A stretch of DNA of 64,000 nucleotides from Mucilaginibacter dorajii (GTDB lineage: Bacteria > Bacteroidota > Bacteroidia > Sphingobacteriales > Sphingobacteriaceae). Positions within the stretch are counted from its first letter, which is position 1; every line of letters starts with the position of its first letter. Shown one piece after another: positions 25,981-35,510 of this stretch. Location: contig NZ_JANTYS010000005.1 in NCBI RefSeq assembly GCF_024808255.1, positions 248,001 through 312,000 of the forward strand, read 5' to 3'. A program made the position numbers and the translations under genes. Below the pieces are notes generated by a model that saw only the letters and a list, made by a program, of their open reading frames with translations, was not told where the DNA came from and ran no database searches.

Positions 25981-27738
25981 TTATTGCTTGGTTGTTACTT
26001 TGGTGTCGGTGTCGTAATTATGATACAACGTCCACTGATTTTTACCTGTAGCGGGCACAAATTTCTGCTTGTATCTTTGGAAAACGTCATCAGGCTGCTT
26101 TACACCGTCAATGATCATTTCCAACTGGCTTAGCTTAAAGGAAAATTGTTTATCCCTACCATCTACAAGGCCGTCCTTGATCAGTTCGGCAGTCACTTTA
26201 TCATCTACAGAGGGTTCTTTATCTGGTTGATAAGGCTGCTTGTATTGGTTACCATAGGGATTTGATTTATAGGCAGCCTGTGCAGCATTATAACCCGACT
26301 TATAGATATTATTATAACCATTGGGCTGCGCCGTGGCCGATAGCGGGCTTAAACCCAGTTTTATTCCGCCCAACTTTTGGGCCTGACCAGTAGAATCCGG
26401 GCCGGCAATCGCTCCCTGTTGTGCAGGCCGGCCGCTCAATTTGCCTAAATTCCCCTTTAAGGTATCTAAACCGCCGTTGTGACTGCTTGCAATGCCTCTC
26501 AACTTTCCAGGAACCTTTGTTTTGGCGGTAGTATCCGTTACCAGTGATGAATTCATCTTATTTGCTGTTGCCTGGATTGCCTGGAGGGCTTTAATCGGAT
26601 CTTGTTTTTTTGCAGCTTGCGACAAATGTAATAAGCCCTGTTCAGCAACTTTAACGGTATGGTGCACTGATTGCCTGTTGAGCCCTAAAACACGATCTAT
26701 CTTTTTGGCATTGGTAAATGCTATGCTCAATAAACCTGCACTCAGTAAAACAATGGCTAAAACCGATCTTTCGCGAACATTGAGCGTATGGTTACGGCCC
26801 GATACCATTCGCTTAACCCTATCTACTAATTTATCATGCCGACCCGGGAACGCCATGGCATAGGCCGGGGCCGATAGCTGGTATTCCTGGCAGCTTACCA
26901 GGGCCCTGATGTAGTTCATTTTACTACTGGTTTGATTTACAGCTATATCATCACAGCAATTCTCCCGTTCGGTACGGATCAGTGCCGAAAGCCATAATAC
27001 AGCCGGATTGAAAAAGAAAATGATTTCAATTAAACTTTGCAGTAGGTTAACCAGGTAATCCCTCCGGCGGATATGAGCCAGCTCATGTACCAGGATAGCC
27101 TCAATTTCGGCGGGGGGCAAGGCGGTAAGCAGGCCGGCCGGGATAAGGATCAAGGGTTTTAAATGGCCTATCACCATAGGAACTTTGGCCAAACCAGATT
27201 CGGCAATGCCGATGATTTGTTTGATTCCCAGTCTTTGTGCCAATTGTGCAACACGCTGTTCCCAGTATTCACCTACTTTAACTAAAGACCGGCGTCTTAG
27301 ATAATACAATCCCTGCAAACCAGTTAATAGTTGTAAACTGCGGGCTAATACCGCTAAAAACCAAACTAATGCTATAACCTGGGTATGACTATTGAAATAA
27401 TTTATCCCTGCATCTACCCAAGAACCTTGCGTTATACCAGTTGGGCTTGTGGTTTGAAATACCAACGATGTTTCTTGTGGAGCATTTACTCCTACGGTGG
27501 CCGACCTGGATGAACCCTGGTTTATTTCCCAAATGAATGTAGCGGCCGTGGTTAACGCAAACAGCATTAATACAGCAATCATCAGTTGATATCGCTTTGC
27601 GGCGGTAGCTCTTCGGGTAAAAACCAATATCAGGCCAGTGATAACAGCCAATATAACACCTTGCCAAAGCGAATGCAACAGCATATGGCTTAAAGCTGCC
27701 GTAAAGCCGGCGGGAAATAACTGATCCAGGTAGTTCAT
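25981..27738 (-). CDS. M56 family (BlaR1-like) membrane metallopeptidase
   Basis: A 585-residue protein with N-terminal transmembrane helices (about 15-45, 52-72 and 120-140) and the zinc motif HELAH at residues 218-222 in ILVHELAHIRRRDYLVN, followed by a further helix with FFFNPAVLWL. This is the M56 BlaR1/MecR1 peptidase fold. The C-terminal ~250 residues are low-complexity (Gly, Gln, Asn, Tyr) and lack the penicillin-binding sensor of true BlaR1, so the signal is unknown. It lies 3 nt after the BlaI-type repressor gene; the pair should work as membrane sensor-protease and repressor. Confidence 0.9.
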   Translation of the reverse strand: MNYLDQLFPAGFTAALSHMLLHSLWQGVILAVITGLILVFTRRATAAKRYQLMIAVLMLFALTTAATFIWEINQGSSRSATVGVNAPQETSLVFQTTSPTGITQGSWVDAGINYFNSHTQVIALVWFLAVLARSLQLLTGLQGLYYLRRRSLVKVGEYWEQRVAQLAQRLGIKQIIGIAESGLAKVPMVIGHLKPLILIPAGLLTALPPAEIEAILVHELAHIRRRDYLVNLLQSLIEIIFFFNPAVLWLSALIRTERENCCDDIAVNQTSSKMNYIRALVSCQEYQLSAPAYAMAFPGRHDKLVDRVKRMVSGRNHTLNVRERSVLAIVLLSAGLLSIAFTNAKKIDRVLGLNRQSVHHTVKVAEQGLLHLSQAAKKQDPIKALQAIQATANKMNSSLVTDTTAKTKVPGKLRGIASSHNGGLDTLKGNLGKLSGRPAQQGAIAGPDSTGQAQKLGGIKLGLSPLSATAQPNGYNNIYKSGYNAAQAAYKSNPYGNQYKQPYQPDKEPSVDDKVTAELIKDGLVDGRDKQFSFKLSQLEMIIDGVKQPDDVFQRYKQKFVPATGKNQWTLYHNYDTDTKVTTKQ

Positions 27739-27741
27739 GGT

Positions 27742-28131
27742 TTATTCCTCCAGTTTTCTTAAAATTTCCTTTATCTCCTGTAGTTCCTGTTCACTTGTTT
27801 TTTTGTTGCCCAGCAATTGCATTACCAGCTTACTGGCCGATCCTTTATACATCGAATCAACAAACTTATCCAGCAGGTGCGATTTGGTTTTTTGTTCCTC
27901 TTCGGCCACGCTGTAAATATGTTTCATCTGGCTTTCATCGCGGGTAAGGATGCGTTTATCGGCCATAATTTGCATCAGTTTTAGCGTGGTTGTATAATTT
28001 ACCTCCTTTTGTTTCAACAGCTCATCGTTAACCGCGCGTACTGTTGATGGGCCTATCTCCCACAAAACCTGTAGTATCTCTAACTCAGATCTGGTAGGCT
28101 CAAATTGCTTAGTCTGCTCTTTTTCACTCAT
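27742..28131 (-). CDS. BlaI/MecI/CopY family transcriptional regulator
   Basis: A 129-residue winged-helix repressor with LTRSELEILQVLWEIGPSTVRAVNDELL-like N-terminus and YTTTLKLMQIMADKRILTRDES for the recognition helix and wing. The C-terminal helices (HLLDKFVDSMYKGSASKLVMQLL) form the dimer. In known systems the M56 partner cleaves the repressor to open its operator. The gene is followed 3 nt later by its M56 partner. Palindromic TTTCGTACGAAA upstream is the likely operator. Confidence 0.93.
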   Translation of the reverse strand: MSEKEQTKQFEPTRSELEILQVLWEIGPSTVRAVNDELLKQKEVNYTTTLKLMQIMADKRILTRDESQMKHIYSVAEEEQKTKSHLLDKFVDSMYKGSASKLVMQLLGNKKTSEQELQEIKEILRKLEE

Positions 28132-28153
28132 GATGAATCAAAGGTAGGAATAT

Positions 28154-28195
28154 TTTCGTACGAAACAAATTTTAGGTAATAAATTTTTCGTACCT
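28154..28195 (-). promoter_or_regulatory. Probable BlaI-type operator
   Basis: A perfect 12-bp palindrome TTTCGTACGAAA (28154-28165) lies 23 bp upstream of the regulator start, with a second partial copy TTTCGTACCT at 28186-28195. Their centres are ~32 bp apart, about three helical turns. Known BlaI/CopY operators also have a TAC/GTA core. Autoregulation of the BlaI-M56 pair is inferred. Confidence 0.55.
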
Positions 28196-28224
28196 TTTAA
28201 ATATAGCTATGAAAAAGCATCATT

Positions 28225-30201
28225 TTATTTCTTATTATAGGTAATTCCCGGCCAATCATCCGTACGGAAAGGCGATGCAGGCAGGTCGACGCCGTTATAT
28301 AAATTACATACGGGGTTAATGCCCCAGGCGTATCTTACTGCTACCGGCTGGGCAACCTGCGGACTACTTACTATAACTTTATCTCCCACTATCGAAGCAT
28401 CTGCCCAATAAAACTTCTGATCGGCCCCGGCAATGGCGAATCCTTTAAGTGGTTGCCCGTCCACGGTTTTAAGTCCGCCGGTGGCGAATTGAAACGAGAG
28501 GGTGATCTTATCCTTATCTACACTAAACTTTTTAAACATCGGCCCCGAATAATCGATACTGTTCCCATAGGTTTTGGCCAATGCTACCAAAGCCAACCGG
28601 CGGCCAACTTCCTGTTTGTTTTTGGGGTGGATATCAAAACCGCCAAGATCAATGGCTACGGCCATACCTGTGTTTGGCAACGCTAAGGTCCTGAGTTGTG
28701 CCTCGCGTAATTCGGCCCAGTCTGACGCGCCGGGCTGCGTTTGGGTAAAGTAATAATTGGCCAGTTGCACAAAGTAAAAAGGAAAGTCGCCCCTATCCCA
28801 CTGCTTGCGCCAGTCTTTAATCATGGTTGGGAACAGATCCCTGTATTGATAAGCCCTGCCTGTATTTGATTCGCCCTGGTACCAGATAGCACCTTTAATG
28901 GCGAATTGGGTAAATGGATTGATCATGGCGTTAAAGATCATGGTTGGCCGGTTAGGGCTTTTAGGATCGGTTGGATATGGTGGCAAATCCTTTAAATTTA
29001 GCCCTACACGGTATTGCCATGCCCCATTTAACGGCAGCTGTTCGCCGGCATCATTAGCCAGGAACAATAATTTGGCATCGCTGTAAAGGCCTCCGTTGCC
29101 TGCGCCATCATACACCCTTATGTTGATGATATTTTCGCCGGCCTTAACCAGGTTGCCCGGAATGGTATATACCCTTGGGGCTAACCACGAATTGGTTTCG
29201 CCAACCTTTTCGCCGTTGAACCAGGTAATATCGGCATCATCAACTGCGCCTAAACTAAGCTTAAGCGGTTTGCCGGCCCAGCTATCCGGAACCACTATTT
29301 TTTTGTGGAACCAAACTACGCCATCAAAATTAGATAGTGTTTTTTCTAAAAACGCAGGCAAAACCATATCGCGCCATTTGGAAACGTCCTCATCCTGTGC
29401 TATCCATGCGGGTTTACCCTGTTTATATCCTGAGTCTCTTTCGGTGATCAGGCCCTGCCATTGCTGTATTTTTAGCTGGTAATCTTTTTGGGCATCCACT
29501 AAATTTTCGGTTTCAATTTTGCTTGCAGCATCGGCAAAATCGGGCAGGGTTTTCAGCGCCGGGCCGCTTGTCCAGGCCTCGGCTATAGTGCCGCCCCACG
29601 AGGTATTGATCAACCCTATGGGGATATTCATTTTGCGATATACCTCCCTTGCGAAAAAATAGGCCACCGCCGAAAAATTGCCTACACTTGCCGGCGAACA
29701 TTCCGTCCACCCGCCATCGGTAACTTTGGCATCGGGCAAAGGTACATTGCTGGTCACCTGCACCACATGCAACAGGCGGATATTTGGATAACTGGCATCG
29801 GCAATTTCTTTTTCGTAATTATTGATCTTACCCCAGCCGGCCAGTGGCATTTCCATATTTGACTGGCCCGAGCATACCCAGACCTCGCCTATCAGTACAT
29901 TTTTCAATTCGATGACATCACCGTCAGAAATGGTTATGGTATAAGGCCCACCGTATGATGGAGTTGCAACTTTTATTTTCCAATTACCATCAGCACCGGT
30001 TACAGCGGCATATTTTTTACCCGACCAGGTGGTAGTGATAGTCACCGTTTTACCGGCATCGGCCTTGCCCCATATGGCGGCTTTGGTTTTTTGCTGCAAA
30101 ACCATGTTATCGCTAAAAACCGCGGGGAGGGTAACTTTTGCCTGCGCAAACTGTAATGAAAACAACAGCGTGGCAACGGCACTTAAGGTAGATTTAAACA
30201 T
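28225..30201 (-). CDS. Sialate O-acetylesterase (SASA-domain carbohydrate esterase)
   Basis: A 658-residue secreted esterase. Signal peptide (1-21, ending AQA); an N-terminal beta-sandwich starting TLPAVFSDNMVLQQ; the nucleophile motif CSGQSNMEMPL near residue 115; a galactose-binding-like jelly roll inserted around 285-375 (WFHKKIVVPDSWAGKPLKL); and the second catalytic block GGFDIHPKNKQEVGRR with the catalytic His. Such enzymes remove acetyl groups from sialic acid or from other acetylated sugars such as xylan. Here it precedes a SusC/D locus with fucosidase and mannose genes, so the acetylated sugar may not be sialic acid. No sialidase is in the window. Confidence 0.93.
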   Translation of the reverse strand: MFKSTLSAVATLLFSLQFAQAKVTLPAVFSDNMVLQQKTKAAIWGKADAGKTVTITTTWSGKKYAAVTGADGNWKIKVATPSYGGPYTITISDGDVIELKNVLIGEVWVCSGQSNMEMPLAGWGKINNYEKEIADASYPNIRLLHVVQVTSNVPLPDAKVTDGGWTECSPASVGNFSAVAYFFAREVYRKMNIPIGLINTSWGGTIAEAWTSGPALKTLPDFADAASKIETENLVDAQKDYQLKIQQWQGLITERDSGYKQGKPAWIAQDEDVSKWRDMVLPAFLEKTLSNFDGVVWFHKKIVVPDSWAGKPLKLSLGAVDDADITWFNGEKVGETNSWLAPRVYTIPGNLVKAGENIINIRVYDGAGNGGLYSDAKLLFLANDAGEQLPLNGAWQYRVGLNLKDLPPYPTDPKSPNRPTMIFNAMINPFTQFAIKGAIWYQGESNTGRAYQYRDLFPTMIKDWRKQWDRGDFPFYFVQLANYYFTQTQPGASDWAELREAQLRTLALPNTGMAVAIDLGGFDIHPKNKQEVGRRLALVALAKTYGNSIDYSGPMFKKFSVDKDKITLSFQFATGGLKTVDGQPLKGFAIAGADQKFYWADASIVGDKVIVSSPQVAQPVAVRYAWGINPVCNLYNGVDLPASPFRTDDWPGITYNKK

Positions 30202-30321
30202 AAAGTAGCATTATTATTTATTGGTTGTTAAAGTTAACATGTTAGCGCTAAAGTTGTAGCTAAATTGATTAACTAAACCGGAATAGGGCTTTTTATAACA
30301 AAAAACATAAACAAAAACGTT

Positions 30322-31052
30322 GTCATTTCGAACGAACCGGAGGAGGATTGCGCGCTGGAGGTGAGGAGAAATCTTATACAAGCGAACATTCAGACATGCA
30401 AAGCGTACGCCTGAAAGGAGGAGGCCAAACTTACCCGGTCACTTCATTATTCAAAAAATCCCAATTTGGATTTACTGATTCAATCAAAGCGACCTTTTTT
30501 TCTCTGCGCCATTTTTTTATTTCCTTTTCCCGCGCAATGGCTTCCTCAATATGGATAAAGTGCTCGTAATAGAGCAATTTGTAGCAATAGAATTTTCCGG
30601 TGAAAGATTTGTTGGTACCTCTATTTTAGGTATGTTGAATCACTCTTACGCTAATGTCATTTGTAACCCCAATATATAAAACTGTCTTTCCCGGGTTTGT
30701 TGTGATATACACGTAGTAATTTCTATTCCACATGTTCTAAAAATACAAGGTTTATAGTGGTTTTCAATGTTTTTTGTTTATGTCATTTCGAATCCCTTGA
30801 AGGGTTGGCCGGCGTGGGGTAAGGGTGAGAAATCTTATATCGGCGAAAAGCACGCGTTGCCCATCGCTTGTATAAGATTTCTCCTCGCCCTCCACGCAGC
30901 CCCATGCTTGGTCGTCGAAATGACAAGGTTTTTGTTTGGTAATAAGGATTTAAAAAAGAAATCTTATACAGGCGATAAGCAAACATAGCCACTCGCCTAA
31001 GATTTCTCCTCACCCCCAACGCACAATCCCCCATCGGTTCGTTCGAAATGAC
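30322..31052. repeat. Inverted GTCATTTCGA repeats framing a nuclease pseudogene
   Basis: Outer arms of ~54 bp (30322-30375 and 30999-31052) are inverted relative to each other: both read GTCATTTCGAACGAACCG, then a G-rich stretch, then GGTGAGGAGAAATCTTA. An inner pair of the same family spans 30782-30924 (GTCATTTCGAA ... TCGAAATGAC) with AAATCTTATA/TATAAGATTT at its heart. Between the left arm and the inner pair lies a broken GIY-YIG gene. The 884-bp gap holds no intact gene. Confidence 0.8.
30431..30733 (-). pseudogene. GIY-YIG nuclease gene, interrupted by one stop codon
   Basis: Reading the reverse strand from the ATG at 30731-30733 gives a 100-codon frame. It begins MWNRNYYVYITTNPGKTVLY and continues IGVTNDISVRVIQHT; the paired YVYI and YIGVTND segments are the GIY-YIG motif. 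An in-frame TAA at 30626-30628 follows. The frame then resumes with NRGTNKSFTGKFYCYKLLYY, EHFIHIEEAIAREKEIKKW and RREKKVALIESVNPNWDF. This is the full single-domain GIY-YIG (UvrC-like, ~95-100 aa) pattern with E in HIEEAIAREKEIK. The single nonsense codon without other damage suggests recent inactivation, a CAA or AAA to TAA change. Confidence 0.8.
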
Positions 31053-31085
31053 ATCGGTTTATTTAGTAATGCATCTTCCTTTTAG

Positions 31086-32297
31086 TTACTTCCTATCCCT
31101 GGTGTAAAATGAAAACTCTTCCATGGTCATAAAATTGCCGCCGCCCCAATTGGTAAGCAGTTTAAACCGGTAATACCTGAATTTTGCGGTACCATCGGGC
31201 GCGGTAAACTCCTCGCCTGCTTTGGCAAAATCAATATCGGCCTGTGTAGTTTGCCCCACCGGTAAACCCGATGGTTTTACAGAAGTGTAGGAGCCAATTT
31301 TTGTCCAACTGGCCCAGCTGCCATCAGCCGCGGGGCTGTTGCTGCCATACAGTTCAAATGTTTTAACACTCTGCAGGTCGTACAAACGGTCATTTGCCTG
31401 CCAAACCTTAAACCGGTCTATAGATGCAGATTCGCCGGCATCAAATGTAAACCAGCAGGGAATTTTGGATTGTGTGGCAAAGCCCGGCGGATTATAGCTT
31501 TCATCCCACAAATAATTTTCAAGCCAGCCATAGCCGCCTTCCAGCACATCCGTTGGCAGTATCACTATTTTAAAGTTGGCTTTTGATAACTGCCTTTCAA
31601 ATTTAGGCAGGGTAACCGACGACAAAGCCGGCGAAAAGGTTTCAAAAGCCGATGAATCGGGTTTATACAGCGACCGGTAAGTGAGCTGTGTACTTTCTTT
31701 AAAATCGGGCAATTCGGTTGCGGTGACTGTTGGCGGTACTGTAATTGTTTTAGCAGCGCCGCTTAAAGCGGTGTAGTTAACTTCAACACCTAATTCGCCG
31801 CCGGCAGCCACGCCCCAGGCAATTTCAATTTTATTGCCATCGGCAGATGGTGCCAATGATTTTAAGGTACGGTTAGTTAATGAGGCCAAATAACTTGGCC
31901 CGTACACCACGCCCGAAGCATTGCTCACTACCGACTTATGGTTTTGACTATCATAAGTATAAATGGTAAAGTTGTAATTACCCTCGGTTAGGTTAGGGAT
32001 GATCACTTTTGCTGTATCTTTCCCTGCGGTATGGGTAACAGGCGCTTCTACCGAATCTAACTGGTTGTTCCAGTAGATCTTTAATTTGGTAACCAACGGG
32101 TCATTACCCAAAACCACGGCAACCTGCACCTTATTGTAACCCGAGTTTACCAGCACCGAATCGGCCCGGCCGGGATAGGTGATCTCGCCGCCTTTTTCAT
32201 ATTTTTTATACGCATCGCCTGTTGTTTTGGTACAGGAGCTTAGCCAGCTAAGCAGGCCCATGGTACACAGCAGTGCAAAATATTTTATCGTTTTCAT
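31086..32297 (-). CDS. Surface lipoprotein, DUF4998-type with discoidin-like C-terminal domain
   Basis: A ~403-residue lipoprotein counted from MKTIKYFALL (an ATG three codons earlier at 32306 is also possible). Lipobox LSSC, then the DUF4998-like N-terminal part with YPGRADSVLVNSGYNKVQVAVVLGNDPLVTKLKIYWNNQLDS (~35-200), and a C-terminal F5/8 type C-like domain (~250-400) with TFDAGESASIDRFKVW and FRYYRFKLLTNWGG. Such proteins follow SusD in Bacteroidota glycan loci and are thought to bind glycan at the cell surface. It is the last gene of the SusC-SusD operon. Confidence 0.8.
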   Translation of the reverse strand: MKTIKYFALLCTMGLLSWLSSCTKTTGDAYKKYEKGGEITYPGRADSVLVNSGYNKVQVAVVLGNDPLVTKLKIYWNNQLDSVEAPVTHTAGKDTAKVIIPNLTEGNYNFTIYTYDSQNHKSVVSNASGVVYGPSYLASLTNRTLKSLAPSADGNKIEIAWGVAAGGELGVEVNYTALSGAAKTITVPPTVTATELPDFKESTQLTYRSLYKPDSSAFETFSPALSSVTLPKFERQLSKANFKIVILPTDVLEGGYGWLENYLWDESYNPPGFATQSKIPCWFTFDAGESASIDRFKVWQANDRLYDLQSVKTFELYGSNSPAADGSWASWTKIGSYTSVKPSGLPVGQTTQADIDFAKAGEEFTAPDGTAKFRYYRFKLLTNWGGGNFMTMEEFSFYTRDRK

Positions 32298-32319
32298 AAT
32301 GTTCATTTTTGATGGTTAA

Positions 32320-33489
32320 TTAGTTTGTATCCCCCCACATCATGATCTCATAAAAATTCACGTAAGTACCGTTTGACCAGTTTTGCAAAGTTTTAAACCT
32401 GATGTAGCGTACTTTAGGTGTATTTAAAGGGAAGGTGATGGTTTCGCCCGCGTTAGCGGCATCAATATCAGCCTGCGAAAGCTGCCCTTCGGGCAAACCA
32501 GACGGTTTGATTTGTGTATGTTTGGCTAACAACGTCCAGCTGGCGTCATAGCTACCATCGGGGTTAGGGTTGTTTGATCCCCAGATCTCTACCACACGGG
32601 GATTATGCAGCGTATAAAAATAGCCCGGGCGCATAAACCAGCTCAGGCGGCTTAATTTAGCGGTTACGCCCATATCATAAGTAAACCATTGCGGCATGCG
32701 TGCGGCATCGCCGGTGTGGTAAAATCCATCTTGTGTGTTGCCATCAAACAGGCCGGCAATGCTACCGCCGTAACCCAGGGGTGCATCAGTTGGCAACACC
32801 AGGCCTGCCATTTTTGTTCTATCAAGCAGCGCTTCAAACAATGGCGTAGCGGTGACTATCAGTGTATCGGATAAATTACCCCACCTATCACGCACAAATA
32901 TTCCAAACTTAGTTGGCGTTGATGGCAGTCCGCGGGTCGAAAAATCACCTTTTTTCAAATTGGTATAATCGGTATTAATAGGCGAAAACTGTTTTAACGA
33001 ATCATTGGCCAAAACAACAATGGCCAGGTTTTCTTCGGTACTGTTTGAAAACTTAACGTTTATACCCCCAAAATCGGGCGTTACCACCAGGCTATCTCGC
33101 ACAATTTTTACAGATGGCGTTAGCGGATGCACCGTAACCACCAATGGGCTTGACGTATTTTCGCTTTTATCAACCGCGTATATCGTAACCTTATAAGCGC
33201 TGGTATCGCCAAAGCCTACCACCGTTAAGTCGCTGTTATACCTGCTCACCTTGGTTTCGCGTACCTCGCCTTTTTTGGTGGTGTACGATGCTTTTACATA
33301 TAACAGGTCGGCATCATTGGGCACCTGGTAGGTTAGTTTTGCCGCGCCATGCAGGTTTTCAATAGTTACATTACTTACCGGGCCGGGTGCCACATTATCT
33401 TTTGTAACGGGGCCAAGTTTATCCTGCTTGCATGAGTTTATGGCAAACAAAGCCAAACCCATGCCGCAGATAAATAATATCTTTTTCAT
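32320..33489 (-). CDS. Surface lipoprotein, DUF4959/DUF5126/DUF5000-type
   Basis: A 389-residue lipoprotein starting MKKILFICGMGLALFAINSC (33489; lipobox INSC). The frame is open further upstream into the SusD gene, but the signal peptide fixes the start. Domains in order: DUF4959 (~25-115, PGPVSNVTIENLHGAAKLTYQVPNDADLLYVKASY), DUF5126 (~120-215), and a discoidin-like DUF5000 (~225-385, QWFTYDMGVTAKLSRLSWFMRPG and VRYIRFKTLQNWSNGTYV). This layout is the usual companion of SusC/D pairs and probably binds glycan outside the cell. It shares its C-terminal theme with the next gene. Confidence 0.85.
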   Translation of the reverse strand: MKKILFICGMGLALFAINSCKQDKLGPVTKDNVAPGPVSNVTIENLHGAAKLTYQVPNDADLLYVKASYTTKKGEVRETKVSRYNSDLTVVGFGDTSAYKVTIYAVDKSENTSSPLVVTVHPLTPSVKIVRDSLVVTPDFGGINVKFSNSTEENLAIVVLANDSLKQFSPINTDYTNLKKGDFSTRGLPSTPTKFGIFVRDRWGNLSDTLIVTATPLFEALLDRTKMAGLVLPTDAPLGYGGSIAGLFDGNTQDGFYHTGDAARMPQWFTYDMGVTAKLSRLSWFMRPGYFYTLHNPRVVEIWGSNNPNPDGSYDASWTLLAKHTQIKPSGLPEGQLSQADIDAANAGETITFPLNTPKVRYIRFKTLQNWSNGTYVNFYEIMMWGDTN

Positions 33490-33541
33490 TATCTTATATT
33501 TTAGATGGATATAATTATTTGTTGACAACATTTCCATTTTT

Positions 33542-35488
33542 TTACCAGCCTGAGTTTTGAACAAGGTTTGGATTAACCTGCAAATTGTACTCCTTAATTG
33601 GCCAGAAATAATCGCGCGGGGCAACAAACTGTGGATTATATAACAACACTTTACGGTTATAATCTTCGGGAGTGCTTTGCAAAATATCCCAGCCATAAAT
33701 TGGGGCGCTTAACACCTGCGGCGCTGTTTTCCACCGGCGAAGATCCCAAAACCGGCTTCCTTCAAAAGCCATTTCAATACCACGCTCCTGCCTTATAATA
33801 TCACGCAAACCGCTAATTGTAGTGTATTTGGTTGGATTATTGGAAAAATTACTCCAGGAACTCTCTACCGATTGCAAACCGGCCCTTGCCCGTATCTGGT
33901 TAAGATAAGGCAGCGCGGCCGCCGAGTTGCCTGATTCGTTCAATGATTCGGCATACAACAGGTACAAATCGCTCAAACGCATCGCCGGCCATGGGTACGA
34001 TTCGAGTGTTAAATTGCTTGAGGTATAAACCAAATTCCAGTTCACTATCTTTTTGGTAAAATAACCAGTGATGGAATATAAACGGCTTTGTTTTTTGCCG
34101 GTATATTCGCCCGATTCACTTTGAATGTTGAACGTACCGTTTTTCATAAACCAGGTTGAACCATCAAAAGCCATATCGGCATAAAATCTTGGCTCGCGTT
34201 CAAAATGCAGGCCCACCGTCTGATAACCATTTTGCATGTCGGCATCCTGGGCTGTAACGGTGCGCAATTTAAAGCGGTTGGCATAATCCCAGGTTTTATC
34301 TTCCTCAATGGGGACCCCATTTTTGGTATAAAACAGTTCGGCCATTTTCATTGGCGGTGCCAGCTTACCCCTCACGTTAAGGTTAATATTGTTTGGATCT
34401 AATTGCGGGCAAGCCATTTGCTGTAGTGCCGCTGTAGGGTTGGCCCCTGTGGTTAAACCCCAGATGAGTTCGCTATTCCATTTTTCGCAAACCGCGTTAC
34501 GGATATTCATTTCTATTTTGGTGGCATCATTAACAACTACAATACCGGGGTTAAAATAATACAGCTTTAGGCCTGCGGCAGTAGCGGCATCAATAGCTAC
34601 TTTACAGGCATCAGCGGCACGTGTCCATTTAGTAGCATCGTATTGTGGGTTGAAAAGTACTTTACCATCGTTACTTTTTAAACCGGCAAAATCGGTATTG
34701 CCGTTAAACAACGGACTTGCCGCTGTAACCAATACACGGGCTTTAATAGCAAGCGCGGCAACTTTAGTAATACGGCCAAGCTCGGTGCTACTACTGGTAA
34801 TGGTAGCCGGTAACCCTGTATTGGCATCGCCCGCGGCGGCATCATCAATAAGCCTGGCAATATAGTTTACCACGGTATCAACCGGTTGGCGATAAACCTT
34901 AAGCGCTTCCGGCGATGCCGTAATAGGCAGATTTTTATCTACAATTGGTATAGGCCCATACATCCTGAACAGGTACCAGTGAAAATATGCTTTCAAAAAC
35001 TTAGCCTCGGCTATCCAGCGTACTTTCAGGTAAGGCTGCAAATCGGTTACATTATCTAAGTTTTCTAAAAATATATTACATGCCCTTATACCTTGCCAAA
35101 GCGATTTGCCGGCATAACCGTCCCAGTAGTTCATATACGGGTTGGCCCGGTTTTGATTACCGCGCGCAATGTTATAAGGATCAACGTACGCGTAATCCTC
35201 GGCATTCATCGGCCAATAACTCCAGGCTTCGTCACCACTGCTAAATGCAGGGTTTAAATCCGGGTGACCTTCCTGCGGCAGGTACGAGTAAAGGGTAAAC
35301 AAATATTTTTCGGCCTCGTTACGGTTGGCAAAGGCGTTATCAATAGTGGCCACATTATCCGGCACTACATCCAGGTAACTTTTTTTACAGGCCGATATGC
35401 CGGCAATTACCAAAAACAGTATGGCAAGCCCCGTATATTTTCGACTTAAGAAACTTAAAGATCGGGGGTATATATTTAACAATTTCAT
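33542..35488 (-). CDS. SusD/RagB family nutrient-uptake lipoprotein
   Basis: A 648-residue SusD-like protein. The lipobox GISAC gives a lipidated Cys followed by KKSYLDVVPDNVATIDNAF, the typical SusD start. TPR-like helices include EAKFLKAYFHWYLFRMYGPIPIV, and the C-terminal block has LRLSDLYLLYAESLNESGN and GSRFWDLRRWK, hallmarks of the family. It caps the SusC barrel and captures oligosaccharide. It lies 22 bp after the susC-type gene. Confidence 0.95.
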   Translation of the reverse strand: MKLLNIYPRSLSFLSRKYTGLAILFLVIAGISACKKSYLDVVPDNVATIDNAFANRNEAEKYLFTLYSYLPQEGHPDLNPAFSSGDEAWSYWPMNAEDYAYVDPYNIARGNQNRANPYMNYWDGYAGKSLWQGIRACNIFLENLDNVTDLQPYLKVRWIAEAKFLKAYFHWYLFRMYGPIPIVDKNLPITASPEALKVYRQPVDTVVNYIARLIDDAAAGDANTGLPATITSSSTELGRITKVAALAIKARVLVTAASPLFNGNTDFAGLKSNDGKVLFNPQYDATKWTRAADACKVAIDAATAAGLKLYYFNPGIVVVNDATKIEMNIRNAVCEKWNSELIWGLTTGANPTAALQQMACPQLDPNNINLNVRGKLAPPMKMAELFYTKNGVPIEEDKTWDYANRFKLRTVTAQDADMQNGYQTVGLHFEREPRFYADMAFDGSTWFMKNGTFNIQSESGEYTGKKQSRLYSITGYFTKKIVNWNLVYTSSNLTLESYPWPAMRLSDLYLLYAESLNESGNSAAALPYLNQIRARAGLQSVESSWSNFSNNPTKYTTISGLRDIIRQERGIEMAFEGSRFWDLRRWKTAPQVLSAPIYGWDILQSTPEDYNRKVLLYNPQFVAPRDYFWPIKEYNLQVNPNLVQNSGW

Positions 35489-35510
35489 GTTGATTTAAAT
35501 TTTAACAGGC

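Noticed and set aside
28225..30201. A sialic-acid catabolic locus based on the O-acetylesterase
   Set aside because: No sialidase, N-acetylneuraminate lyase or epimerase is in the window; SASA enzymes also act on other acetylated sugars.
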